A stretch of 64,000 nt of DNA from Platanthera guangdongensis (lineage: Eukaryota; Streptophyta; Magnoliopsida; Asparagales; Orchidaceae). Location of the stretch: the NCBI GenBank assembly GCA_039583875.1, contig CM077147.1:156449846-156513845 (forward strand), written 5' to 3'. Below, piece after piece: positions 10,354-22,164 of the stretch. The stretch's first letter is position 1; every line of letters begins with the position of its first letter. The position numbers and the translations under genes were made by a program. Under the pieces are notes generated by a model. That model saw nothing but the letters and a program-made list of their open reading frames with translations. It had not been told where the DNA came from and ran no database searches.

Positions 10354-11503
10354 TCAAACTTTTAATATTTTATTTGCTTTTATTTTGAGGAGTGTTTTAT
10401 TTCATTAATTTCATCATTAAACATTTGGAGTGTTTATTTTTATTTATTTTGGATGCATGTAGCCTAACCAAGTGGTGAGCCTATATAAGGCCATGTAATG
10501 TTAAATTTTTATTAAGGTTAATGAAAAGTTTTTGAACCCTAATGCTCCTTTGAGAATCCCTCTCTTCCTCTCCTCCTCTTTCAATATTTTGGCCAAGCAT
10601 ATCTTTCTACCCTCACCATAGCCGCCAACCCCTCCTCTTCACCCTAGCCGCCACCTTTCTTTTTCCCTCATGAAAAGCCGCCAACCTCTCCCCTCATCCT
10701 AGACGACCACCTTCAAGACACCCCCTTCTCAAACTCGATCCCCTTTCCTCATCACCAAACCCAACCGACCATCCCCTCTCTCACAACCCGACCTCCTCTC
10801 TAACATCCCGAGCCACCACCTTTTCTCTCTACACCATTTTCTCAATATCCGGCCACCTCCATCACCCCAAAATCCGACCAATAGCAACCTCATCCAAGGC
10901 GTCCAGCCTTCAAACTTTTGGGTGAAATTCGGTCAAGGCGTGGAGCGACAAAGTCAGACAAGTTTTCATCTTCAACCGGCGCAACTCAGGCGGAGCCGTT
11001 GAAGAGCGATCCAAGTTAGAGAAATCAGTATCATCCATTCCGATTGGGTAACGAAATTTCTACCTTCGTGTGTTCCTTTTCTTTGATTTTCTTGTGGTGG
11101 AAAACTTTGACGTTGAATCTTGATAGCTTTAAATAATCGTGGTTTTCTTCGAACGTTTTTGGTGTTTATCTTGATTGATTTATTTTTCGAGAGGATTGGC
11201 GAACCTCATCTACTTTTTGTTCGGTGAGGTCTACTTTTTCCGAATCGTAATTTTTGGTAGATCACTTTTGGTAGAACCTTCGCTCGATCGGACCGGGTGG
11301 GTCCTTTTAGCTGGAAAGAATATTGGCCTATAGCCTATTATTCGATCATAATCGGTTTGGCTACCCGTACGTTAGCATCTAATTGAAATAAATTGCTTGT
11401 GTATGTGCTGTACTGATATTTGTGCGAGTGTAGAATTCAAACGTTGAGAGACAATCATGCTAAGTTTGTAGATTTTACGGTGTCAATGTGTGAGCCTGCA
11501 TCA
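10215..11503 (+). repeat. 3' LTR of the 8892-11503 element
   Basis: 1,289 bp, starting TGATGGAGACG and ending GCCTGCATCA immediately before the GCTAT duplication (11504-11508). A TATA-like CCTATATAAGG occurs near 10480. Confidence 0.85.
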
Positions 11504-12147
11504 GCTATATCCAAAAAGAATACCTACATTGCATTTTAAGCAAATTTTGTAAGTTGAGATTTCCCATCGTTTAAAATATAGCACTTGCAACCAAATATTT
11601 TAAAATATAAAATGATTGGTTGTTTACCTTTTAGAATTTTGTAGGGGGTTTCTCATGAGCCTTATTAATGGAGGCTCTATTTAGAACATAACATGTTGTA
11701 TTGACTGCCTTAGCCTAGAAGTATTCTAGGAGTGAGGAGTCACTAAGCAGTGTTATGCCAGCCTCTACTATCTCTCAGTCACTACATTTTGTTGGGGAGT
11801 TTTGGGAGCGGAAAACTCTTGGGTGATACCAAGGTCTTGACAGAACTTTGTCATAATCCCAGATTGAAAATCTGTACCATGGTCAGTTCTAGTTTTGACC
11901 ACAGTACATTTTAACTCATTATGGATAGCCTTGACATGGTTCATAAAAACACTTAAGGTATCTGACTTCTTCTTAAGGAAGAATACCCATGTATACCTAG
12001 AGTGATCATCTACTATCACTAGGGTATATAACTTGCCACCTAGGCTATGAATGGGCAAAGGACCAAAGAAGTCCATATGCAACAAATAGAGACATCTTTC
12101 AGTGTCTTTGGAGCGAATACATTTAAAGGTGCCCCTTGTTTGCTTGC
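11504..12147 (-). pseudogene. copia-B relic: integrase C-terminal half (left copy)
   Basis: The minus strand encodes integrase pieces LLHMDFFGPLPIHSLGGK, RTDHGTDFQS and PKTPQQN, with frameshifts and a ~17-bp loss in the ERRNRTL region relative to the right copy. About 590 bp of it recurs at 17922-18513 on the other side of the LINE. It ends at the LINE poly-A (T-run 12148-12156). Confidence 0.85.
11557..12147. repeat. ~590-bp direct repeat flanking the LINE (left copy)
   Basis: Nearly colinear with 17922-18513, about 94% identical by eye with one 17-bp gap. The repeat ends exactly at the LINE T-run on this side and begins at the LINE 5' end on the other, as a target duplication would, but it is far longer than usual for L1 insertions. 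Confidence 0.75.
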
Positions 12148-12156
12148 TTTTTTTTT
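12148..12156 (-). other. LINE poly-A tail
   Basis: Nine T on the plus strand at the junction with copia-B, directly after TTTGCTTGC, which is the last shared sequence of the flanking repeat. Confidence 0.8.
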
Positions 12157-12209
12157 GAAGCTTGCATTCGCAATAGAACGAAAAGAGGAAAAGGGACCGC
12201 AAAAACGGG

Positions 12210-15200
12210 TCAAAAAACAAGGATGTTCTCCCGGTCACTCTGAACAACCTCAGAGAGAACCGGCGGGAAATCCTCAAAACAGGTCCAAAGAAAAGTACAA
12301 GAAATAGCGTAGCGAGAACAAAAATTCGCAGCCCAATTGTCCTCCTGTGGAGCATATCGGAACAAGACACGTGGAAGCTCGAAAAGGAATCCCAACACAT
12401 CAGCATCCGTGAAGTGGGCATCCCAAAGACGCGAGTCAATGCAGCGTTGACAATACTTGATCAAGTTGAGGAAGTTCCCCTCAATGATCACCCGTGAAGC
12501 ATCAAAGCAGTCAACTGTGAGGTAGTCCTGAATGGTCGTCAGGGCCACCATCTCCGTTCGGCCAGGATCCCATTGCATAAGCGATCGGCCGACCGCAAAG
12601 AGGACCGTACCAGAGGAGTCACAATCCACAATCCCCACCTCAGCTTGGCGAGAAGGTAGGATAGTGCCGTCGATGTTGATCTTGAGCCAGCCCGGGGGTG
12701 GGGGACGCCACCGGGTAGAAGACGGCCCGGAGGGCCGGGTGGTGTCCCAGTTCGCCTGGGTGGGTAAGGTCGCCGATCGAGAAGCGGACTCCAACACCTG
12801 CATCGCAATAATGGTTGCAGTGTCATACTCTTGGAGGTGGATCCTGGTGTTGTGTGCCTTCCAACACTGATAAATTGCAAAACTAAGAAGTGTAAACGTG
12901 CTGGAGCAGTTGGCTGAGTTGGAGAGGCCATCCATCAGGGCAGTCCAAGAAGATACACGAGGAAGGGTCATCCCCCACCGCTGCAGCGCCGTCCCAACAG
13001 CTGGAGGCAACTGCACTCGCCGAGGAGATGGTACTGCGACTTAGAAGCGATGCAGCCCCAATGACAGCAAGTCTTCATCGCCAGCCCGCGGTGGGCCAAC
13101 CAAGTCCGAGTAGGAATAACATCCAAGGAGAGATGCCAGCAAAAGAAACACTCGCGGGGGTGCATCCGGAGTTTCTTAAGCCAGCCCGCATCCTGCAATG
13201 GAGGCGGGAAGAGGGTCGCGTAAGCGAGCCCAGTCACAGTCTGCCCCGAGAAGCGTGGAAGTAAGGTAGGAGTATCCTGATGCAGATCCGGGTCCACGGT
13301 GACTTGTTGGATCAGAGTGATCAGCTCGCCCCCAAAAAACTTGCGGAGGCGGTCCAAACTCCAGACACCATGATTGTCAAGGAAGTGTGCCACCATAAGG
13401 CCCTCCAGCCCAAAATAGTCGATGAAAGTTGGCCACCAAGCAAATTCCAAATCCAAGAGCCAGTTCTGCCCGAGCACCGAGATAGAAGACCCATCTGCAA
13501 TTCGCCAGCGGAGAAGCGGATCCAAGTGCGCCATACCCTCATGAAGGATGTGGAGAATAGGCGAGTCCCCGCGCCGACGTGTGCCCCTAAGAAGCCGGTC
13601 GCCGTACCAATGCCGAACGATAGAGTGAAACACACTGGCAGATGGTTGAAGAAGGTCCCAAGCGTGCCAGGATTTGAGAGGGCCTCTCCATTTGTCAAGG
13701 CTGTGTAGACCAAGTCCACAATAAGAGGTCGGCAAGCACACGGTAGGCCAATCAACATAATTCATCCCACAGGTACTGCGGTCCTTTTGGCAAAGAAAAA
13801 ACCTGCCAATCTTGTCAATTGAGAGAGAGACGGAGCAAGGGACATCCACATGCGTGAGCTGTAATTGGGATGAAGGCAGCTAAGCCGAGGCAATCAAGGA
13901 TGCTCGGCCGGCAAGAGACAGGTGGTGATTACCCCAAGCCCGAACCTTAGACCGAATATGGATCAAGGGGTCGGAGAAGTACGCCTCCCGGAACATCCGA
14001 ATGGCGGGCTTAACCTCCAAGTAAAGCATCTCAGTGACAAGCTGAAATCTAAGTGAGCGAGCAATCTAGTCGGCCTTCCAATATGGCATGGCCTTGCTGA
14101 AAACCACCATGGACTTGCTCGAGTTGATGCACTGGCCCGTATATTTACAATATTCTTCAAGGGTGGACCGGATGGCCCCAAGAGCAGTCGAGGAAGCAGC
14201 ACCAACGAGGAGGATATCATCGGATTATAAGAGGTGGGAAATGCGTGGGCCATCCGGGGACAAGGAGATGCCGATGGAGTGGCCCTAGTGCTGGAGGGCA
14301 CGGGACAGGAGCTTGGAGCAGAGAATAAAGGCATACGGTGAGAGGGCACAGCCTTGTCAAAACCCGCAGGTGGCCTCGATCCACGAAGTCTGCTTGCCGT
14401 TGAGGAGTGCAAATCGCGGATGCATAACGCATTGAAGAACCCAGTTGATGAACAGAGCAGGTAGCCGAAATAGCTGGAGGGCTTGTAGCAAGGTGTCCCA
14501 AGCCATTTTATCATAGGACTGAGCCATGTCGATCTTGATAGCCATAAAACCAGACCGAGCAGTGGACACCTTGAACTTGTGCATAATTTCCTGGGCAAGG
14601 AAGGAATGATGCGAGATGGAGCGGCTCGGGACAAAAGCACCTTGTTCCGGAGAAACCAAGGATGGGAGGAGTGGATCTAGGCGACAGATCAAAACCTCGG
14701 CTGCAACGTTGTAGATTGTTTGGCACAAGCTAATCGGCCGGAATTTATCCGATTGAGCAGCATTAGGGACTTTTTGGGATAAGCACGACAAGCATCACTT
14801 TCCACTCGGGAGGCATTAGGCCCGTCCGGAGGAACTCCTGCAGGGCGCTGAACACATCCTTCTTGATAGTTAACCAAAAAGAATGGAGAAAAGAAGCAGT
14901 CATACCGTCGCGGCCGAGAGATCGGTTTGGCTTCTGGTCGCGGATGGCGGCCAAAATTTCCTCGTCGGAGATATCCGCAGCAAGAAGGGAGTCCGCAGCC
15001 GGTGGCACCAATTGGGACAGGGGGAGCGCAGGCCATCCGGATAATACCAGAGCTGCACCAGTCCATTTGTTAGCGAAGAAGTCCATAAAGGCCCGCTCGA
15101 TTTGAGCAGGGTCTTCAACCGGTTCCTCCTCCCCATAGGTTAGCTGGACAATTCGATTAGCATGATGACGATTGGAGGCCATAAAGTTGAAGTACGCCGT

Positions 15201-16401
15201 ATTGGCATCGCCCTCCTTGATCCACTGAGCTTTCGCTCACTGCTTCCACCAAGACTCCATTCGCCCCAGGGTTGCCGCCAGCTCCTTAGCCTTCAAGATG
15301 AGGGTGTTGTTTTCATCCTCAGACCCACAGCTGAGCCCTCCCACACTTGGAGATCGGCCACCTCAGCCTCAAGCTGAGATTTGAGGGCCCCCAAATCTTT
15401 CAATTTATGTTTGATCCAAAAGAAAAGCACCCGGAGAGTATGGGATCACTTCCTTCTGAGCACCTCCGCAGCCGATCCGAGGTCAGCCCGATTCCAATTC
15501 CGCTGCACAATCTTCGAACACACAGGATAACTGAGCCACACATCTTCAAATCTGAACCATCGAGACGACGATCAGAGTTGGGAGAGCCAAGCTGAAGGAG
15601 AATAGGACAGTGATCCGAACCGAGCCGGGTGAGGTGGCAGATAGAGTCTAGCGACAGAAGAGCAAGGACGGCCGAACTTAGGAACATGCGATCAAGGTGA
15701 ACCAAGACCCGAACAACCCAGTTTGATTGTTGCACCACATGTGATTAGCGCCAACAAAAGGGAGCTCCTGGAGGTCATTGGCAAGTACAGTGTCCTCCAT
15801 TTCCCTAGCACCAAGCGAGTAGGAGAACAGTCGAAAACCTTTCTTATCTTCAGGGCGCAGCGTACTGTTAAAGTCGCCGCCAACAATAGTGGGATAGTCC
15901 AAAGTAACCCCCCGAGCCTGCATCTCCCAAATCCTGCGCCGAACATGCGGGTCCGTATCAGCGTAGACGAAGGCCACCATCCAGTCGGGCAGGCCCGAAA
16001 GCTTGGCACTGCCCACAATCCATTGGGAATCATCCTCGTGAACCACAAAGTCAACCACACAAGTCCGCCATAAGACCGCAATCCCACCAGCAGTACCGAC
16101 CGCCAGGTGGTGAAAAAATCCCAATCGCGGCCGACAAGCCGTTCAACATCCCGATAAGTAAGGTTGTCGGTCTTTGTCTCAAAGAGGCCAATAAGACCAA
16201 GTTATGTTGCATCACAAGCTCCCGTAAGTACGTCCCCACCGCATTATTCTTGGCCCCCCCCGACAATTCCATATAAGGAGTCCCGATATTAATCAACCAA
16301 AGGGGACGCCTCCCCGCCGTTGGATAGGGAATTATTGGTCTCAGCCTTGCTCCGCTTCCACCCAAATTAATGGGCCAGGAATGGAATATTCCAGAGGACA
16401 T
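12210..16401 (-). pseudogene. LINE ORF2: endonuclease, reverse transcriptase, zf-RVT, RNase H
   Basis: Endonuclease part (15400-16401) shows GGDFNST and GSDHCPILLQL, the catalytic motifs of the exonuclease-endonuclease family. RT part (13963-15182) shows the DGMTASF, FVPSRSI and MAIKIDMAQSYDKM blocks; the catalytic box reads stop-S-D-D, because the expected Tyr codon is TAA (14225-14227). A zinc-knuckle zf-RVT block (CFFCWHL...TRTWLAHRG) lies in 12968-13849, and an RNase H-like domain (WLKINIDGT...EGNFLNLIKYC) in 12300-13016. The frame changes repeatedly. The intact protein would nick target DNA and prime reverse transcription there; this copy cannot. Confidence 0.9.
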
Positions 16402-16504
16402 CAGACTTGGAGGACGCCTTTGTCACCCGCAAGGACATCGCCTTTTTTGGTATGCGCTTCACCATTTAAGATGACCTCGGGTCATCACTCGCAGATTCAT
16501 TCAT

Positions 16505-17758
16505 CTACAAATCCACATCAAACGTAGGTGGGTTTGCACATTCACCTGCTCGGAAGATGCCACTTGCGGGAGGGCTGGTGCCAAGGAAGTTTTGCGGTAG
16601 CGTGGGGGAATCAGGGCGAGGTGGAAATGCCATCGGTGCTGGGTCCACCACAAGTGGTACGATTTTTAGGTCAATTTTGTTCCTAGGCCGTCGCCGCCGC
16701 CGGGCGATGATCCACGAACCATAGTCGGATTCCTCCGTAACTGGGCGATGAGCCGCTACAGGAGGCTGCACTGATTCAGGAAAAAGAGGAGCTCTGCCCT
16801 TCCCCAAGACAGTACCCAGGCCGGTTTTTGCTGCTGCAGGATGGAGCAGGACTGCAGATGAAGAGGCCTTGCCGAGTTGTGAAGGTCCTGAAGCAGAAGG
16901 TTTTGTGGGAGGGGGCGGCTGTAGCGGGCACCGATCAATTTTATGACCAATACAACCACAGTGGATGCAGATTGAAGCAATCCCCTCATACTCAGTTTTC
17001 TGAAAGAATTTGCCAAATGGCCCACTAATCCATACACCAGCTGGCAATGGTTTGGAATGGTCCACACGGACACAAAACCGAGCATACTCCGCACGTTCCC
17101 ACCAGCTAGTAACAACATCAAGACATAGAGGGACACCAAGCATAGCCGTGATTCGTCCCAAATTTTTCTTATCCCTATATATGAGGGGGAGAATAGGTAA
17201 GCGAACCCATATCGGGGAAGACATACCATTCAACATGGGAGGCGAGAATTCCTTTGACCAAATGTCAAGGCCAACAATATATCCATTAACATACCATGCC
17301 CCCCATGAGGACGCCATCACGTGCCTCGACCGGTTGAAAAATGCAAGTAAAGCAATCAACGCTGAGCATGATCAGTTGAAATTCACTGTATGACTGCCAC
17401 TTCTGACTCAATTCACTAAGTATTGGAATGATAGGAGCCGCCCCAGCAACTTACCAACCACCACAAATTCGAAGCGATCCATAGATTGATGTACGAGATC
17501 CACATCCATTTGAACTGTTTTACCATCCACGCAAAACTCCAAGGGGTCCTCTTAGCAATCAAAGGCGTCATGCTTGGGTTTAGGTCGAAAGCGGTTGGGG
17601 TTTCCCCACGCAGTTTTCAGCTTGGCATTAGCACAAACAACTTGTGTGCAGTTGTTGAACTTGCAGTTTTCTGGAGCATGGCTGGCCCGGAACCGACCCC
17701 CTTCTCCCATAGTAGCAGCAGCATGGCCAAGGCTTACTCCATCGACTTCTCCATCCAA
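16505..17758 (-). pseudogene. LINE ORF1: DUF4283-like RNA-binding protein with zinc knuckle
   Basis: The long piece 16505-17359 encodes AWYVNGYIVGLDIWSKEF, SSPIWVRLPILPLIY and the knuckle CIHCGCIGHKIDRC (CX2CX4HX4C), the plant DUF4283 plus zf-CCHC_4 arrangement typical of L1 ORF1. The upstream piece around 17400-17758 continues the same domain in other frames (KTAWGNPNRFRPK, then a VVGKLLGR block). The C-terminal part is Pro/Ala/Ser-rich linker. Its role would be to coat LINE RNA. Confidence 0.85.
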
Positions 17759-17921
17759 GTTTGAGTGATGCGTACCGTCAGTAAAATGGCCGGCATCCTC
17801 CTACTCCACCATGGCCGCCCAGGACGAACCAGCCCCATCCACCGTAGCGACATTAAGTGGTTCGCTTTGGTTGCTCGGCGCGTCTCCTTCGCTCAGCCTT
17901 CTGAGGCCCTCAGCTTCTTCC

Positions 17922-18513
17922 CATTGTTTAAAACATAGCAATTGCAACCAAATATTCTAAAATATAAAATGATTGGTTGTTTGCCTTTTAGATTTTGTAG
18001 GTGGTTTTCTCATGAGCCTTATTAATGGAGGCTCTATTTAGAACATAACAGGTTGTATTGACTGCCTCAGCCTAGAAGTATTATAGGAGTGAGGAGTCAC
18101 TAAGCAATGTTATACCAGCCTCTATTAAAGTCCTATTTCTTCTCTCATCCACTAAATTTTGTTGGGGAGTTTTGGGAGAGGAAAGCTCTTGGGTGATACC
18201 AAGGTCTTGACAGAACTTTGTCATAATCCCAGATTGAAACTCTGTACCAGGGTTAGTTCTAGTTTTGACCACAACACATTTTAAATCATTCTGGATAGCC
18301 TTGACATGTTTCATAAAAACACTTAATGTATCTGACTTGTTCTTAAGGAAGAATACCTATGTATACCTAGAGTGATCATCTACTATCACTAGGGTATATA
18401 ACTTCCCACCTAGGCTCTGAATGGGCAAAGGACCATATAAGTCCATATTCAACAAATAGAGACATCTTTCAGTGTCTTTGGAGCCAATACATTTAAAGGT
18501 GGCCCTTGTTTGC
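17922..18513. repeat. ~590-bp direct repeat flanking the LINE (right copy)
   Basis: Partner of 11557-12147. Here the sequence continues past the repeat end into the copia-B upstream integrase region, so this copy is joined to the 5' part of the element and the left copy to the 3' part. Confidence 0.75.
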
Positions 18514-19075
18514 TTGCCCATTTGACATGCATGACAGGGACCACTTTTAACATATTTTAAATTAGGGTTATTTCTAATTAAATTTTTAGAAAATAATTTG
18601 TTCATTATCTTGTAGTTAATATGGGCAAGTATTTTATGCCATTGAACAAAAAAAAGTCTCTCTCTCATTAGCTACAAGACACACAAGAGATAATGAGTTA
18701 TTGCAAAAGAAATCTAAGAAGTACACATTTCCACTCCTAGTGCCTGAAAGGATGAACTCTAAGTCAACTGACTTCTTGATCAAGCACTTGTCATTGTGGA
18801 AGTCAATGACATAGCCTAAGTCACATAGTTGACTTATGCTTACAAGGTTGTGTTTCAACCCTTACACAAAAACTACCCTTGTTCTTGAGACTATGCCATT
18901 GGTAATCATACCATAGCCTCTGGTGATGCCCTTGTCAGAGCCACAAAATATGACTTTAGGTCCATTCTTTATTGGAGTGTAGTCTTTAAGTAAGTTTCTT
19001 GTCTCAGTCATATGTTTGGAACACCCACTGTCCAAGTACCATATCTGATTTAGAGAGGTACTTGAACAAACCTAC
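17922..19075 (-). pseudogene. pol: copia-B relic: protease and integrase (right part)
   Basis: Minus-strand pieces: protease end (MKHNLVSISQLCDLGY, 18634-18858, with the WYLDSGCS region up to about 19060), pre-integrase HHCC (WHKILAHINY ... CHACQMGKQT) and integrase start (LLNMDLYGPLPIQSLGGKLYTLVIVDDHSRYT) in 18357-18668, and a further integrase piece with RTNPGTEFQ and ERRNRTLIEAG in 18081-18314. Frameshifts and stops throughout. Copia-B is a diverged cousin of copia-A, -C and -D. Confidence 0.88.
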
Positions 19076-19085
19076 AAAATGTTCA

Positions 19086-19535
19086 TCACTTATCCTTAGG
19101 AGCCCAATATATTATGGGTCCTAGGTGCATGTTAGCAACATACGTATTTCTAACAAAAACTTGCTTGGCTAGAATGCCTTTCTTTACATTAGGCACACTT
19201 GGGTTGTGCCAACAATCTATGGCAAAGTGTCCCACTTTCCCACAACACCAACACTCATGGATGTTGTATCTTCTTTTCTGAAGAGCTTTTGAAGTAGATA
19301 CTTTAGTTTTATGTTCTTGAAGGAAGATAGCAACAATCTTCTTGTTTCTTTCAACAATGCCTTGACATTTTGCCTGCCTGTAGTTAGTCTTAGCAGTCAA
19401 TGTCTTATTGGTTTCAACATGTCTTAGTTTGGTGGTTGAGCACAAGTTAATAACATCATAAATTGCCCTATGAGATTGAGCTATAGCCTGGACAGCAACC
19501 AACTGTCTCGCTGGAAGGGATTTGGAAGTTGATGA
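19086..19535 (-). pseudogene. gag: copia-B relic: gag C-terminal part
   Basis: Encodes a Lys-rich tail with the knuckle CWCCGKVGHFAIDC and ends in tandem TGA TGA codons, followed by TTTTGTAG and the protease frame. Truncated at 19535, where the TR-GAG element begins. No continuation of gag is recognisable on the far side (25448 onward). Confidence 0.85.
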
Positions 19536-21637
19536 TGTAACGCCTCCATTCGTCTCATAGAATATAACCGTGGGTCCGGCCGGGGCCCCACGCCATATTT
19601 CACAGACAAACGGTGGAATTATGTGTGAATATCAAATCTTGTTCTACTCGAAGCCTAACTCAGAGCATTCTAGCGCAGCATTTTACGTTGTAAGAACTCA
19701 ACATACTGAATGCCCACTAATATATAAACGACACCTTTATATATATAAACAAGGAATGTATACAACGCACACATGCTCACGGCCTTAAGGCCTTACAGGT
19801 TGCTCTTTACAAATATACGACTTCATACATCGGCACATAGGCCGGCCGCACATGAAATCCAAGAATTCTTCTCACGGCCTTCCAGGGCCTTTACACATCA
19901 AGTCTTCATTTCGCTCAATTCAATTCAACTCATCATCACCTGCAATTAGACATCCACCCCAAGAGCGGTAAACAAAGCAACGATCAGCATTAGCTGACCA
20001 ATTATAATGACCCTACCCCTTACCCGGGGCAGTGGTTCCTTCCCTGTATGCATTGCCAAACATCTAGCTATCACAACAAGTATCACAAACGCTGGGCTCC
20101 GCCAGACACTCCGTGCACTCAGGGCACCTTACGGTGTACCGAACTCCGTGGCAACATCATCGGTTAGAGGTTATTAACTTGTTGGCTGGCTGCTCCTAGT
20201 CCACCAATCACGCATGCTGACGATATTCCGCCCAAACCACTCAAAGGTGAGAACCTCATGACAAACTTGACCATTTCCAAATTAGATCGACCCACCACTG
20301 TGGTGCAGCAAGCCGAGTCTATCTCGCGTCCCCCAAGTCGTGCCACCCATCGATCTCCCAAAACAACCAGGGGCAGGTCAGCCTATCCCGTTCTCAAACC
20401 GTTAGTAGCGCACCACTAGACGCGGGTCGGCTTTCCCTCCTGATTAGCGGCAGGTTTTCGCTCTCTCAGACAATTAGCGCTCACCGCGCTCACACCACAA
20501 GGAGCTTACACAAAGCATCCAAGATCAGCATCCATACCAAAAAAGACTGCACTCACAAATCATACGCATCCATACAATACACGGAGTCTTCTCCGATTTA
20601 CCCATAATCATCACCAATCAGAATTAACCATCCGGATGGGCTTCACACACCATGCCTATGCTGTACTACACACTTCCGGCTCTAGATGCAGACTCAACTG
20701 GGAATCTCTTGTGCTTTCCACCTATTGGTGGAGGATATCATGCCATGCATAAAGAAAGGACTTCACATGTCCAAGAAGGAGATCGTTACCCTTGACGATC
20801 GCTTTGGAGCTATGAATTAGCTGGATGGAAATCACCACCATGCCTTTGCCTCCACGAATCCGCACTCGGCTCACGAATCAGCCCGCTGAAGCTTCTCCGG
20901 CAGCCGTCTCCCTTCTTCCTTTCCTTCCTCTCTCTCTCCCCCTAGCTCTTGAGAAAGGGGAATGAATGAAAGATAATCCTTCCAATCTCAATCTTATATC
21001 AGCAGGGAAGGGCCTGGACCCTTGGATTCAGGATGAAGGAAATGAATGGCCTTGATTTGCCCAGAAATAAGCTAAACACGGCCTGACACGCCGTGTGACA
21101 TGCCTGTGTCACAGGCCGTGTACCTTAAGCGGCACACAACCGACTTATCCAGAATAGGACACGGCCATGTGACACGACCGTGTCACATGGCTGACACGCC
21201 CGTGTCACACAGTATACGCCCGTGTTGCATGGCGTGTTCCTCAAGCACTACACTACCAACTTAAACCGAACGGGACACGGCCATGGGACAAGGCCGTGTC
21301 CCAGGCCGTGTGCCCCAAGACACACCCGTGTCCACTAACACATGCATCCCTGGCTGATCCAGAGGAGGACATGCCATGTGACACGCCCGTGTCCCAGGCC
21401 GTGTACTCAACCTGACTTGCCATTCGACGATCGTCGAGCGCAGTTCGTCGACCAGAGGGGGACACGCCCTCTGACACGCCCGTGTCGCAGGGCGTGTTCC
21501 CTCTCGAGAACTTCTCGAGTGCATTTCGTCGAGCACTCGAGAGGCTGCTCCACCCGAGCACGATACGCCCTGGGACATGCCCGTGTCCCATGCCGTGTCA
21601 CCCAACCTGAACCCAAATTGGGATTTGGGGTGTTACA
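19536..21637 (-). repeat. TR-GAG 3' LTR (2,102 bp)
   Basis: Plus-strand edges TGTAACGCC...GGTGTTACA. Minus strand: start at 21637, palindrome array (about 21600-21084), TATA-like GATATAAGA near 20993-21002, then leader. Pairs with 23348-25447 at nearly equal length. Confidence 0.9.
21084..21600 (-). promoter_or_regulatory. U3 array of ACACG-CGTGT palindromes, TR-GAG 3' LTR
   Basis: Repeated GACACGCCCGTGTC and GACACGGCCATGTGACAC-like units at roughly 20-40-bp spacing, upstream of the TATA-like box on the minus strand. Short frames through the array are artefacts. Confidence 0.8.
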
Positions 21638-21652
21638 ACCCTCCACTCCTTC
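21638..21652 (-). other. polypurine tract, TR-GAG element
   Basis: GAAGGAGTGGAGGGT on the minus strand abuts the 3' LTR start TGTAACACCCC. Confidence 0.85.
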
Positions 21653-22164
21653 AAAAAAATTTCGTCCCGAAATTTCGCTCAGCTGTAGACATCAACATAA
21701 CCATGCTGTTCCGTAGCAAAACGCTCCGAGTTCAAGCTCAGAGGCCGCTGCTTGTCTAGCCCCACGGTATCGCACAAAATAATCAAGAACATACATACAT
21801 GACAAACATAACAACCATCTATCCACCATAGTCATCTCTTTTCTCCCAGATATACATACATCAACAAACTTATTCCTTTATTACACCTTGATCAATGGAT
21901 TTGCCTGGATAAAATAAGGTGTACACAAACATCTCATTATTCATTCCTTATATACAACATTTAGTCACATCACCAAACTAATACAATTCACTCTTCCATT
22001 CTTATATCATCTTTCATAAGTCGTTTGATAGCCTCTTGGAGTTCCAAACTAAACACTCGAGGATGTACTTCACCGATTGAGCTTTGCGGCTCCTGCAATT
22101 CAAGATTATTCAGTCGAGGTTGCGTCTGGGATGCAGATTACTAGGCCACTGCTTTACCCTTTTC

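Larger units (their letters stand above)
8892..11503 (+). mobile_element. Deletion-derivative LTR retrotransposon nested in copia-B
   Basis: 2,612 bp with TG...CA ends and a 5-bp target duplication. Two direct copies of a ~1.2-1.3-kb LTR (8892-10098 and 10215-11503) enclose only ~116 bp, which end in a purine tract. The left LTR lacks the last ~23 bases present in the right one and there is no primer site. One deletion therefore appears to have removed the 5' LTR end, primer site, gag and most of pol. Strand is taken from the purine tract and the open frame. The LTRs differ by scattered substitutions and a ~56-bp gap in the left copy, so the insertion is not recent. Lineage is uncertain; a GGGGGAGTAT purine tract and an ORF running into the LTR fit Ty3/gypsy. 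Confidence 0.85.
12148..17921 (-). mobile_element. Plant L1-type LINE (non-LTR retrotransposon)
   Basis: About 5.8 kb on the minus strand: GC-rich 5' leader near 17770-17921, ORF1, ORF2 (endonuclease, RT, zinc finger, RNase H) and a short A-tail (9 T on plus at 12148-12156). Its GC content is visibly higher than the surrounding copia sequence. Near full length but broken by many frameshifts and stops. It is inserted in copia-B integrase. Confidence 0.92.

Noticed and set aside
12047..15595. Plus-strand ORFs across the LINE
   Set aside because: Shadows of GC-rich ORF2 coding sequence on the minus strand.
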